Below, in pieces: positions 1 to 10,390 of a stretch of DNA of 60,000 bases (within the stretch, counting starts at the first letter, position 1; each line of letters starts with the position of its first letter). The notes beneath the pieces are model-generated. The model was not told where the DNA came from, searched no databases, and worked only from the letters and a program-made list of their open reading frames with translations. Origin of the DNA: Liolophura sinensis (lineage: Eukaryota > Mollusca > Polyplacophora > Chitonida > Chitonidae); contig NC_088302.1 of assembly GCF_032854445.1 (NCBI RefSeq), forward strand, positions 30,041,979 through 30,101,978, given 5' to 3'. A program made the position numbers and the translations under genes.

Positions 1-109
1 GACTGCATACAAGTAGTTCACACAGAGTGGGTTACACTAACCACAAGTCCGGTCATACATTTTGTTCAAGCAGAGTTTTGTGAGTCGTGACTGTTATCTG
101 GAGACCACC

Positions 110-245
110 AGTCTCTCAGCAATCTGCAGATGGTCGTGGGCTTCCCTCGAGCTCTGCCCGGTTTCCTCCAACCATAATGCTGGCCGCCGTCAAATAAGTG
201 AAATATTTTTGAGTACGGCGTTAAACACCAATCAAATAAATAAAT
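110..245 (+). mobile_element. SINE family A, 3' part
   Basis: The 3' half of the commonest SINE in the window. It runs from the GCAATCTGCAGATGGTCGTG block through CCATAATGCTGGCCGCCGTC and GAGTACGGCGTTAAACACC to an AATCAAATAAATAAAT tail. The tRNA-like head is missing, as in a 5'-truncated retrotransposed copy. Confidence 0.8.
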
Positions 246-1132
246 GGAGACCACCATAGTTTGCTCTGGGGCCAGACTATTTTTTCTAACAGATTTTAAT
301 GATGAAGAGGGCTTATCTTCCGCGCATGAGCTGGTTATCTTGGCAATTCCTATACAATGTTGTTTATTTCCCGCAGTATGTTATTGTGTTTTGTTGATAC
401 AAAAAGTAATCACACTAGTCCATTTCATCTTGTGTAAGGCAGAAATACATAACCATTACAACTTCTAAGGGCACGGCTTGAAACAATACTTTAATAGGCT
501 GTTATGAAATATTAATAATACTTTATTAAAGCACCTGAATTTGGGGTATTTAGTTCAATCGTTTTGATACGGTTTGACTAATTGCAAATAAATGTATTCC
601 ATTTCAAGTTCATGGGTTACCGGGGAGTATGTGAGAGAATTGCAATAAAACAGCAGAAATATACGCTGAAATGATTTTATCAATAATTTGTAAACAGAAC
701 TGGTTCTGTGAACAATTTATATAACAACAATATGCAGCTTGCTCCCTCCAGCATCAGGCGCACACGCCATGCCAGGTAAACAGATTTTCACTAGGCCCTC
801 TACATGTATCTCCATGTTAGGTATGTTTTAGAACTTTACACTTACGCTTCATCGTGGGATATATGTTGATTGTGCATCCCAATGCAGCCACATAAAGAGA
901 CAGTTTGAGGCATCGATTGATTTATTGATCAGCTATACTAATTGTAACCTGGCGACAACTGAAATTATAGTTGGGTATGGTTGATGACATATAATAAACA
1001 GCACGGTTGTGCTTAAGTTTGAATGTGATAATAGACGACCGCCAGTCTGGGTAAAGTTTACCCTGGAAACGGCAGGGACACCAGCTGTTTCGCGGTAGCT
1101 AAAGCCAACATAGAATATCCTTTATTCGTCCA
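246..1132. other. No gene seen
   Basis: AT-rich sequence with short chance open frames only. I see no repeat, RNA gene or recognisable domain here. Confidence 0.5.
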
Positions 1133-1512
1133 TGGCTGACCCTTTACCATATGGCGGTAACTTGGTGTACCAAGCAAGATGGCTCAGCCGTTACTGTATA
1201 ACGGTAACTTGGTGTACCAAGCAAGATGGCTGACCCGTTACTGTATAACAGTAACTCGGTGTAGCGAGCAAGATGGCTGACCCGTTACTATATAACCGTA
1301 ACATGGTGTGCCAACCAAGATGGCTGACCCTTTACTATATAAGCGTAACTTGATGTACCAACCAAGATGGCTGACCCTTTACTATATAAGTGTCACTCGG
1401 TCTACCGAGCAAGATAGCTGACCCGTTACTATATAACCGTAACTTGGTGTACCAACCAAGATGGCTGATCCGTTACTATGTAACGGTAACTTGGTGTACC
1501 GAGCAAGATGAC
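1133..1512. repeat. 47-bp tandem repeat, about 8 copies
   Basis: Units of about 47 bp contain CAAGATGGCTGACC, then CGTTACTATATAACCGTAAC, then TTGGTGTACCAA. Copies differ by a few substitutions, such as ACCAAGC versus ACCGAGC. Each unit carries an AAGATGGCTG core resembling the YY1 consensus, and a self-complementary TTGGTGTACCAA. Confidence 0.85.
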
Positions 1513-2199
1513 GGTAATTTGTTATGTCATGCACGGTTCCAGGTTGAATGGCATTCAGAATGTTGTGGCCTGAAATGTACACACGTATGCACTTTATATA
1601 GGTTTGACTGCCTGGTCATTCTTCTGGCACAAGAAGGTAAGTACTATAACACGTACCGTACTCATTTTATAGAACTTTATAGACGTTACTCTGTAAATAG
1701 AAGTATTACTGGTCACCAGACATGGTCAAATTACACTCTTGGGGTCATCAACCATTCAACTTCATATCCACTTTGTGTTGTCACACGTTCCTTTGCAAAT
1801 CGCCTGGCCGGACTGGCTTTTGTTCCCCCTATCCAAATTCTCAGAGAGCAAGATTTCTTTAGTTCAGTACATAATACATCATGCGCTCAGGCCATTTTTT
1901 TTTTCAAGACGACACCATTCCTTTTATGCATGACCCGTCACTCAGAAAAGACGGTCTTCATTTATAAATCATCACAGCGTATCATTGCTAAGGGCGACAT
2001 TATTCATTCCTTCAGGAACGACAATATTACAGCTCTAAAACATTACAGGATGAATTGTGTGATCCATATCCAATTTCCGCGTTGTCAACATTTTTTTCTA
2101 ATTAAAGCGAAGTGTCCGTGTTTAATAAATATTTCTGAAACTGCAATAACGTTCACACTAATTTACCAGGACTTCGATCATGTACAGTTTCTGGGTTAA
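1390..2199 (+). other. Long open frame of unknown status
   Basis: This frame stays open for about 269 codons. The first 40 or so lie inside the 47-bp tandem repeat. It lacks a good ATG context, shows no recognisable domain, and has a cysteine- and phenylalanine-rich composition unlike the two real genes here. A GGTAAGTA donor-like site occurs at about 1636. It is probably a chance frame, but it is longer than expected for such AT-rich DNA. Confidence 0.12.
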
Positions 2200-2522
2200 G
2201 TATCGACTTAAGTCTGGATCCATTTTCCATCGATGGCTGCTCATTTAGAAAAATTGGAATGGGAACCAGTGTTTGTGGGTTACATGATATATATCTAAGA
2301 TTACGCCTGTTTACTAGTAAGTTTAATATACAGGGAATATTTTACCTTAAACTATAGCCACTAAAGCCATATCTCAGGTAATACACTGCTGATGTTGTAT
2401 GAGAATTAAAGTATTTACTTTGTATAGGTGTTAACACTTAACATTATCTCTCATCAAACGCTGTCCTTGTGAGTTCCACTGGGCTCTGCCTGATTCCCTA
2501 CTCTCACAATATTGGCCTTCGA
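2200..2522. other. No gene seen
   Basis: AT-rich spacer between the long open frame and the CpG-rich foldback element. Nothing recognisable. Confidence 0.5.
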
Positions 2523-2705
2523 CACATACGTATGGAAGACGGATGAGGACGGTCCGCGACTCGAGGACGGTGCAAATCGCGCGCGAACGGAATCGTTCGC
2601 TGGTCGCGGGCCGCTGCACGAGAACGGTACCATTCGCGCGCGATTTGCACCTTCGTCGTGCCACCGCGCGGAGAGATTTCCTCATCTGGCTTTCATACAT
2701 ATGTG
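2523..2705. mobile_element. CpG-rich foldback element, copy 1
   Basis: A GC-rich, CpG-dense palindrome in AT-rich surroundings. The outer arms CACATACGTATGGAAGACGG and the complement of CTTTCATACATATGTG pair. The inner arms GGTGCAAATCGCGCGCGAA and TTCGCGCGCGATTTGCACC are perfect 19-bp complements. No protein domain is visible. The structure suggests a non-autonomous foldback/MITE-type element. A related copy lies at 4117-4312. Confidence 0.65.
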
Positions 2706-2752
2706 AAACAAGTCAAATAAATACATAAATAACACTGTATGGGTGTCACAGT

Positions 2753-3221
2753 ACTGACATTTCTTTGAGTATTACAATGTTGATTTTTATAAGAGTATTA
2801 ATGCTAATCACTGTATGTGTATCAATGTACGATGCTGACCTTTGAAGGAGTATTACCATGCTGACCAGTGTATGTATATTACCATGCTGACCTTTGGAGG
2901 AGTATTACTATGCTGATCTTTGTATGGGCATTACGATGCTGACCTTTGAAGGAGTATTACCATGCTGACCAGTGTATGTATATTACCATGCTGACCTTTG
3001 GAGGAGTATTACTATGCTGATCTTTGTATAGGCATTACGATGCTGACCTTTGAAGGAGTATTACCATGCTGACCAGTGTATGTATATTATCATGCTGATC
3101 TTTGAAGGAGTATTACTATGCTGATCTTTGAAGGAGTATTATTGTGCTGATCTTTGAAAGAGTATTACTATGCTGATCTTTTAAAGGAGTATTACAATGC
3201 TGATCTTTGAAGGAATACTAC
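2753..3221. repeat. 26-bp tandem array with 104-bp higher order
   Basis: Units read like GCTGACCTTTGAAGGAGTAT followed by TACCAT, about 18 copies. From about 2836 the units are organised in blocks of four (about 104 bp) in which the alternation of GACCTTTGAAGG, GACCAGTGTATG, GACCTTTGGAGG and GATCTTTGTATG recurs almost exactly. The 3' copies (3080-3221) lose this order. Confidence 0.85.
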
Positions 3222-3899
3222 TAGAAAATGATCGCATGAAGACTGCTTGAAACTAATTACAGTGCGCAGCTGGTACACAAATTAGTCAGAAAGACCATTG
3301 TGTGCATGTGCACACAAAGAAAATCCCCTCATCCTCGCAGCTTATTTATTGTCTTCGATGAAGCTGTCATACTGTTACACTTACATGTACATGTATAACA
3401 ATGAAAACACTTAAGTTATACAGACAAGTATGTTGATGGGAATTTACCATCGGCTTTTCTCCCACACCGCCTGCTATTGTGTATATATAGTCCAGGTACA
3501 TGTATACATTGTGTTACTCAGGCAGATTGTATGTCCTATGCACCCTATTCATGATCATGGCATTGTTCACCTGGAAGTCATGAATAAATATATATACGCT
3601 GTCACATGGTATCAAGCCATTGTTCAGCTGGCGATGGAGAGGCATAACAACACCATTTCACAGTTTCTGTTACTCGTTAACACATGGCTTCTAACATTTG
3701 AATTGTTAACCGTTACTGTGTAATACTAAGTAAGTGTCTTTCAAATTCTATGACACACGTGTTGTGAGTTAAAACTTAACCGCCAACAGGCAATCATCGA
3801 TAATGCCTGACTCTCACTGCCCTGGTCGCAACAAACTATCTCACATTGCCTTCTAACAATATCACAAACATTTGTGCGTCACATCTTGATACAGTTTGA
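3222..3899. other. No gene seen
   Basis: AT-rich sequence. The open frame at 3430-3723 has no recognisable domain and no splice or start context that I trust. Confidence 0.45.
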
Positions 3900-4025
3900 C
3901 AGTTACTTGCCAAAGGTCAGTGGTTTATTCTGGCTCTCGGGTTTTCTCCACGCCATTAAACTGTGCAAGAGAAAAATTCTTGAGTAGGACTTTAAACACC
4001 AATCAAGTAACATAAATAAATAAAT
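3900..4025 (+). mobile_element. Diverged SINE, second core type
   Basis: Begins AGTTACTTGCCAAAGGTCAG, continues CTCGGGTTTTCTCCACGCC and CCATTAAACTG, and ends TTCTTGAGTAGGACTTTAAA, ACACCAATCAAGTAA and an ATAAATAAATAAA tail. The tail matches SINE family A. The core (ACTTGCCAAAGGTC, GGTTTATTC) is a different subtype, also seen near 17.0, 19.5, 24.8 and 40.7 kb. Confidence 0.6.
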
Positions 4026-4116
4026 AGCAAATGGCGAGTGAATTCTCCGGTTGCCATAGGGCCAACTAAACATGAGTTAACTTATCTGTGAAGATGATTA
4101 GATGGAGACATAAACT

Positions 4117-4312
4117 ATGCCGGAAGAGGACATCTTGCCCCATGCCTCTCGGGGCGCGACTCGCGAAACCAGAACTACGCAAATCACGGGCAAATGATAC
4201 CGTCCTCGTGTCGCGGCCCTTGTGGCGCATGGCGAGGGCAGTATCTTTGGAGCGTGATTTGCGCCGTCCTTGTGTCGCGAATCGCGCCCCGCCAGGCTTC
4301 ACCCGTCTTCAA
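4117..4312. mobile_element. CpG-rich foldback element, copy 2
   Basis: GC-rich block with arms GGGGCGCGACTCGCGA (left) and TCGCGAATCGCGCCCC (right, one mismatch when complemented), plus GCAAATCACG paired with CGTGATTTGC. The arm pattern (GAAGACGG, CGCGAYTCG, GACGG, GCAAATC) matches the copy at 2523-2705, so both belong to one family. A poly-A stretch follows at about 4313. Open frames on both strands are a by-product of the GC content. Confidence 0.6.
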
Positions 4313-4756
4313 TAAAAAAAAAAAAAAACTGTAGATATCATAATTTCAAGAGGGTATTTCTAATTAACTTTTAATTACGCACATGTGATTATTTAGTATT
4401 AAAGTGACATAAAATGGTGAACATTATCCTTGAACGACACGTGGAAATCTGTTGAACATATACATGTATGTGTCAATAAAAATTATTTTACCCAAGATTT
4501 ACACACTTCTTCTAAAATATACGCATACCCAAACTGTATGTACAAACAAACCTAAACCTTTAGCCGTACAATATCTACGGATATCTATATCTGAAAAAGA
4601 TATCCACGCAAAAGCTCTATATAATGTGTACACCTACGTTTTACATATGTACAAAAGTGCTTGTACAATTCTTTGTCATACTAACGGATTTTCTGGCCTG
4701 GTTAAAGTATCAGAGCTTAAATGTCAATTTAGCCAGTACCAAATATAGCCGTTATC

Positions 4757-5008
4757 TTACCAATAATGGCCCGACGAATTGACAATGATAAAGCTTGACG
4801 CTGTACAGTAGCCCTGCTGTTTGACGACTACCTGCTCATGAGGGAACATTCGCTCGTCTGCAATCTGGAAAAGTTTTTCTGCGCGTAAATATGTGAAGTG
4901 GTTTTCGAGTAGAAATGTACTTAAAACATCGACACAACAAGGCACATGGAAGGTGATAAAACTCAAGGTATAAACTGTTAGCAGTATGTGCTCTGCCTTC
5001 ATTATCAC
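4757..5008 (-). other. Open frame in left arm of inverted duplication
   Basis: An 83-codon frame whose translation parallels the frame at 5160-5576 in the other arm. Shared stretches include LSFITFH, CVDVLSTFLLE, IADERMFPHEQ and VVKQQGYC. The arms differ by an in-frame 6-bp gap (two residues) within this frame. The left copy stops after GHYW. No known family is recognised and no function is proposed. Confidence 0.2.
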
Positions 5009-5159
5009 ATTGATCCTCTGGCTTCTCGGTCCTTTTGTGGCGCCTGCGGTCTGAGATACGAGCGTATTTATACATGTATGTTATGTTTTTATGCTTTACC
5101 TGCGAGCGGATGGCAAATTGTGCCGGTATTTATTTCTCTAATTATAAATTTGTGCAAAA

Positions 5160-5576
5160 GTGTTGCACGTACATGTGCTTTTCTTTTGTACAAATATACA
5201 GATGTCTGTACATACTGTATGCCTAAAGGCGCCACCCAGGAGGATCAATGTGATAACGAAGGCAGAGCACACACTGCTAACAGTTTATGCCTTGAGTTTT
5301 ATCACCTTCCATATGCCTCGCTGTGTCGATGTTTTAAGTACATTTCTACTAGAAAGCACATACTTACGCGTGGAAAAACTTTTGCTCATTGCCGACGAGC
5401 GAATGTTCCCTCATGAGCAGGGAGTTGTCAAACAGCAGGGCTACTGTAGAGCGTCAACTTTTATCATTGCCAATTTGTCGGGCCATTATTTGCAAGATAA
5501 CGGTTATATTTGGTACAGGCCAAGTTGGCATTTAAGCTCTGATACTCTAACTAGACCAGAAAATCCGTTACTATGA
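5160..5576 (+). other. Open frame in right arm of inverted duplication
   Basis: A 138-codon frame running from the spacer through the right arm, with the same peptide core as the left-arm frame (CVDVLSTFLLE, IADERMFPHEQ). It reads on for about 28 codons past the left copy's stop. A second frame in the same direction is also open in both arms, which weakens the coding interpretation. Confidence 0.2.
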
Positions 5577-5650
5577 CAAAGAATTCCACACAGAGCACAC
5601 AGCTCTTTTGTATATATTCAAAACGCAGGTGTACATATTATATAGAACTT

Positions 5651-6892
5651 TGTGTGGAAAACAAAAACAATTTATAAAAAACATGTTTACATAAAATTTC
5701 CACAGAAAAGATGCATGAAAGAGTTGTAGATACATGTATGTTTAATAAATCTTTATGCTGTACATATGTGCGATGTACAGTAAATATATATTCCACATGT
5801 ATATCAATACGCACTGAAACGTACAAATATATGTACATATATACAAACTCATTTTGTACATGTACATTTCTTTTTTCACATATGTGTAATTATAGATAAT
5901 AAGTACCGAAACGGCTTCCCATATGTTACAGGCTGACGTTTTCTAACACTCCGGGGGGTTAGCTGTTTCACAATCTACGATTTCAATAACTTTCAACTGA
6001 ACGGAAGGTTCTCTTTGCCTCACCGCTTTTTCATTTTATTTGCATACCTTCAGCTCGTCGTTACGCATGGCATCTCTTCTGGGCTTGGGCTACACATACT
6101 GCTGTAACCTTATGCTGTGCGATTTTCTGTCCCGAGCAACATGTGCCCTTACTACATGCGCTCAATTAGCATACTTGAAAAGACCGTTGAAAATGGATTG
6201 TTTTTTCTTCTTCCAAATTGCGTAACTGTTACTTTGGAAGGGTAACTAATACAGGAAGATTTTTCAATGAAACCTTCTAAATTTTGTACATGATTATTTT
6301 TCAACATACATATTTTCAGTTATTATCATTGAACACATACCGTTTCTTTAACAGATCTACGTATACATGCCTATATATTACAGTATATCAAATAGATATC
6401 GCCTCTACTTCGGTCCCTAAAGTTACTAATTGTAAATCAATCATGCCTGTTGCAAGGTTCTTAATATGACATGGGACATACACAGAGAACAATCCAGGTT
6501 AGAAATTCACGTTCGATAAATATGAATAATTTGTCGAGTACATAATCCAACGGCTTGTACTCTAAACAGAATGACGAAGTGTTTCATTTTAATATTGGGT
6601 TAAACAATGTCTCCTTCACGGTGTCTTATGAGTAGTAGTTTGTTACTTGTAACATGTGAAAATCTTAGACTAATACAGCAAAACATACATGAATATTTAC
6701 TTCTCACACTTTAGATTTCTTTCTAACAGAAATAGAGTTTCTAATAGTTCAATTTGCCTTTTCAAAGGACTGTATATTTCATACAAAATGCTTGTTAATT
6801 TGTTCGATTATTCCAGCAATGGCAGCAGTTGTACCAAGTATCCACTTGCCGGCATTCTCATATACCGTGACGTGTGTGTATATATAGATGAC
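5651..6892. other. No gene seen
   Basis: Very AT-rich, with many TACATGTA/TATATGTACAT words around 5720-5890. No domain, array or SINE recognised. Confidence 0.45.
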
Positions 6893-7078
6893 GTAACAAA
6901 TATATGGATCACAACTTCGATTTATTCAGTGAGCGACGTTTCGGCATAGGTAGGGCCTACTATAACACCGTTATCAAGTATATCCTTGAACAATTGCTAA
7001 CGCTTGATGACGATATTAGTGCCTATATCGAAACGTTCACTGCATAAATCGAAGTTGTAATCCATATATTTGTTATGT
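6893..7078. mobile_element. Foldback element with about 55-bp arms
   Basis: The left arm contains AACAAATATATGGATCACAA, then CTTCGATTTATTCAGTGA. The right arm is its complement (TTGTAATCCATATATTTGTT preceded by TCACTGCATAAATCGAAG). The arms enclose about 75 bp. It has the structure of a small non-autonomous inverted-repeat element. Target-site duplication is not clear. Confidence 0.65.
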
Positions 7079-7544
7079 TATTCAATTCAACTTTTAAATG
7101 CCACTGAAAAAAGGTTATATTCATATGCCTATGCCAAATCATACTTATCATTATGACAAAATCAACTGTCTTTAGTAACTGTTTGATTCTAATGACCTGC
7201 ACCAATACTAAATGCTATTTACTAGTTGACCAGCATGTCTTTTCTGGCTATACTGTCTGTACAGAGCTTATTGTTGGCTTTGCACGCACATCGTCTCAGA
7301 GGTATACACAAAGCCGCTGGGGATGTACAATTTAACCCCCTTATCAATAGGTACATGTAAGTTCATACTTACCCAACAAGAGTCAGCCAGATTAGCACCT
7401 CCATCTCTATCTTCGGTCTCTACATACAAAAAACAGCTTGTTGTGGACAATTCCTTGTAAGCCTTTAAAACTCAAAACGCTAACAGCAGATCTATATAGC
7501 GCCTCATCGAATAAGAAGAGACTCGTATAAATAATGTATGGCAG
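7079..7544. other. No gene seen
   Basis: AT-rich spacer with only short chance frames. Confidence 0.4.
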
Positions 7545-7748
7545 AATTTTCCCCCGGAGGTTGTAGTGTATACGGATGCTGTGGCGGGCATGTGGTTGCC
7601 ATACCCCGAGGCACCTCCCCGGAAGACTGCGGAGATCTCAGCTGAGAAAGTCCCTCGGCTTTTGGCAGCCTGTCGGCCCAGCGGAGAGACTGTGATGCCG
7701 TTATTGTGCTCGGACTCGGAGCAATTCGGTAGACCTATGGACGTGTAG
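7545..7748 (+). CDS. Candidate coding exon, unknown
   Basis: A locally GC-rich block (about 7545-7750) open on both strands. On the + strand it follows a possible acceptor (TATGGCAG before AATTTTCCCC) and runs about 65 codons to TAG, with a proline- and glutamate-containing translation (WLPYPEAPPRK, AEISAEKVPRLLAA). The - strand frame (7472-7762) is also open. No family is recognised and no partner exon could be identified. It may equally be a fragment of a mobile element. Confidence 0.2.
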   Translation, partial: NFPPEVVVYTDAVAGMWLPYPEAPPRKTAEISAEKVPRLLAACRPSGETVMPLLCSDSEQFGRPMDV

Positions 7749-8565
7749 GCTACATCGATCAATCACCAGTATAAGGGTGGCTGGCGAGAGCTTATATAGC
7801 TTCTTTCAATACAAGGTTTGCCTTCCGTTATACTTCCGACACTAAATTAATGACCAAGTTCATGTCCTTGTACTTTTCTGCTATTGACTTTGTAAATCTG
7901 CAAAGTGATTTCTTTTCGCTATAATAAAATGACCTCGAATATCCGAAAAACATGGCAAATGTTTTGTCCAGTCCAGATCTTGTGCAATCTTCAAATAGGT
8001 CTCCAGCTATATGCACAGCCTTCCAGGAAGAATGTTGTTGTTGTTAACGCAATATTATACATATTATACATCCATACACGCTGACCCGAAGAGAAACAGC
8101 TAGGCACTATCTGCAGACTGATACTGCTAACAGATAATCGTGCCGTCCTCCACGGTTACACGCAATGCAGACGTTAGGCAGTGGACGTTTTGAATGTGAA
8201 CGAAGCACACATTCCAATTAAACCGGTAGCCTGCAGAAGGATTTTGCGGGTCTGGAGTTTCACACAAGGTGAATCTGTATAGCACACACAGCTGACATTC
8301 CTATCAGGGTGATGCGTCTCTCTAATCTTCCGTTACATTCATTTGGCAAGATGAAAAGAAAATATATATGAGTGTTCGGCTGTAGCGTGCACCCAAATGG
8401 TTTTCTGTCGTAGATGAAACATACTCTGACATCTCACTGTCACTTCAAATCTCCAACAAATTTCCCACATTTCCATGGCTTAATTGATCACTGAAGCTTG
8501 CGCAACTGTGCGTTCGTGGAAGTCTTTACGTGAAACACTGTTAAAATTACAAGCAATATTGTGGA
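7749..8565. other. No gene seen
   Basis: Unique-looking sequence without recognisable genes or repeats. Confidence 0.45.
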
Positions 8566-8894
8566 GCTGGGAAAGTATAGACTATAGTGTTAAAATGAGA
8601 ATGTATAACGTAGTGTAAAGCTGGAAAGAATCAGGGTAACAGACTGAGGAGGCAGTTGAGCTGAGATAAGAATGTACATGTTAATCAGAAGTTATGTTAT
8701 ATACTATATTTTAAGGGAGTTAACACAAACAATAGTGTAAAGCAGTGTATGAAAATTATATTGTATAAGGTTCGGAATATAGACAATAGTGTAAAGCTGG
8801 GAATGTAAGTCAACAGTGCACTTTCGAAAAGGTAGAATATAGTGTAAAGCTTTAGGCTACTATATCGTAATGGTATGTATATAGAGATAACAGT

Positions 8895-9025
8895 GGTACG
8901 TGGGAAAGTCTGTCGGAAAACTGCGGATGGTTGTGGGTTTCCTCCCACCATAATGATGGTCACCGTCGTGTAAGTGCAACATTTCTGAGTATAACGTAAA
9001 ACACAAAAATCAAATAAATAAATAA
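8895..9025 (+). mobile_element. SINE family A inserted in 26-bp array
   Basis: A 5'-truncated copy: GGTACGTGGGAAAGTCTGTC, ACTGCGGATGGTTGTGGGTT, CCACCATAATGATGG, ATAACGTAAAACAC and an AATCAAATAAATAAATA tail. Array units lie on both sides, so the insertion postdates at least part of the array. Confidence 0.8.
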
Positions 9026-9471
9026 TAGACAATAGTGTACTGTAGTGTTAAGGTTGGAGCATAAACTATGGTGTTAAGCTGGGAGTATACAGTCTATAGT
9101 GTTAAGTTGGGTGTATACACTATAGTGTCAAGCTGGTTATATAGACAATAGTGTTAAGCTGGAAATATAGACTATACTGTTAAGCTGAGATTATATACTG
9201 GATAGGCTATAGTTTTAAACTGAGTGTATAGACTACAGGTTTAAGGGGGTGTATAGATTATAATGTTAATCCGGAAGTATATACTGGATAGGCTATAGTG
9301 TTAAGCTGGGAGGATAGACTGTAGTGTTAATCTGGAAGAATATACTGGATAGGCTAAAGTGTTAAGCTGGGACTATAGACTATAGTTTTAAGTTGGGAGG
9401 ATAGGCTACAGTGTTAAGCTGGGAGGATATGAGATGGTGTTAAGCTGGGATGACAGGCTACAGTGTTAAGC

Positions 9472-10090
9472 TGGGAGGATAGACTATAGTGTTAAGCTGG
9501 GAATACAGACCATAGTGTTAAGCTGGGCGTACACACTATAATTTTAAGCTGGGAGTATAGACTATAGTGTTAAGCTGGGAGTATAGACTAGTGTAAAACA
9601 GGAAGGACAGACTACAGTGTTAAGCTGGGAGTATAGTCTGTAGTGTTAAGCTGGGAGGATAGGCTATAGTGTTAATAGGCTATATTGTTAAGTTGGGTGT
9701 ATATATTGTAGTGTTAAGATGGGAGTACAGGCTATAGTGTTAAGCTGGGAGGATAGGCTGTAGTGTTAAACTGGGAGGATAGACTATAGTGTTAAGCTGG
9801 GAATACAGACCATAGTGTTAAGCTGGGCGTACACACTATAATTTTAAGCTGGGAGTATAGACTATAGTGTTAAGCTGGGAGTATAGACTAGTGTAAAACA
9901 GGAAGGACAGACTACAGTGTTAAGCTGGGAGTATAGTCTGTAGTGTTAAGCTGGGAGGATAGGCTATAGTGTTAATAGGCTATATTGTTAAGTTGGGTGT
10001 ATATATTGTAGTGTTAAGATGGGAGTACAGGCTATAGTGTTAAGCTGGGAGGATAGGCTGTAGTGTTAAACTGGGAGGATAGACTATAGT
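9472..10090. repeat. Perfect 300-bp direct duplication
   Basis: Within the 26-bp array, 9472-9790 and 9772-10090 read identically at a 300-bp offset, including rare variants such as GGCGTACACACTATAATTTT and GTTAATAGGCTATATTG. Flanking units differ. This fits a very recent unequal exchange, or a collapse/expansion error in assembly. Confidence 0.85.
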
Positions 10091-10314
10091 ATTAAGCTGG
10101 GAGGATAGGTTATCGAGCTAAGCTGGGAGTATAGGCTATAGTTTGGGAGGATAGGCGATAGTGTTAAGCTGGGAGGATAGAATATAGTGTTGGGCTGGGA
10201 GGATAGAGCCGAGGGGAAACTCACGACCGTCCACATGTTGCTGGAAAACCTTCAAGCATACGTACTGATTATAATGGCTGGACATAGTCTTAAGCTGGGA
10301 CTGTAGACTATAGT

Positions 10315-10356
10315 ATTTTATTTATTTATTTGATTGATGTTTTACGCCGTATTAAG
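10315..10356 (-). mobile_element. SINE family A tail fragment
   Basis: TTTATTTATTTATTTGATTG, then ATGTTTTACGCCGTATTAA, is the reverse complement of the SINE A 3' end. Only about 40 bp are present, inside array-derived sequence. Confidence 0.6.
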
Positions 10357-10390
10357 CCAGGAATATAGACTATGTAGTGCTAGGGTGGGA

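Larger units (their letters stand above)
4605..5650. repeat. Large inverted duplication, arms about 430 bp
   Basis: The left arm (about 4605-5055) is the reverse complement of the right arm (about 5220-5650) at an estimated 80-85% identity, around a spacer of about 165 bp. Matching landmarks are CTATATAATGTGTACACCT, AACGGATTTTCTGG, AATGGCCCGACGAATTG, AGCCCTGCTGTTTGAC, TCATGAGGGAACATTCGCTC, AAAACATCGACACA, GCAGAGCACAC and GGATCAATGTGATAACGAAG. A potential 430-bp hairpin results. It could be a decayed transposon with long inverted ends or an inverted segmental duplication. Confidence 0.8.
8566..10390. repeat. 26-bp minisatellite, long array
   Basis: Units of the type AGCTGGGAGGATAGGCTATA followed by GTGTTA, in tandem. 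The array is degenerate at 8566-8870, dense at 9030-10205 and scattered to about 10390. The SINE at 8895-9025 and a SINE tail at 10315-10356 interrupt it. Non-array sequence at 10206-10280 also breaks it. Unit variants include TAGACTATAGT, TAGGCTGTAGT and ACACACTATAAT. Confidence 0.9.
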
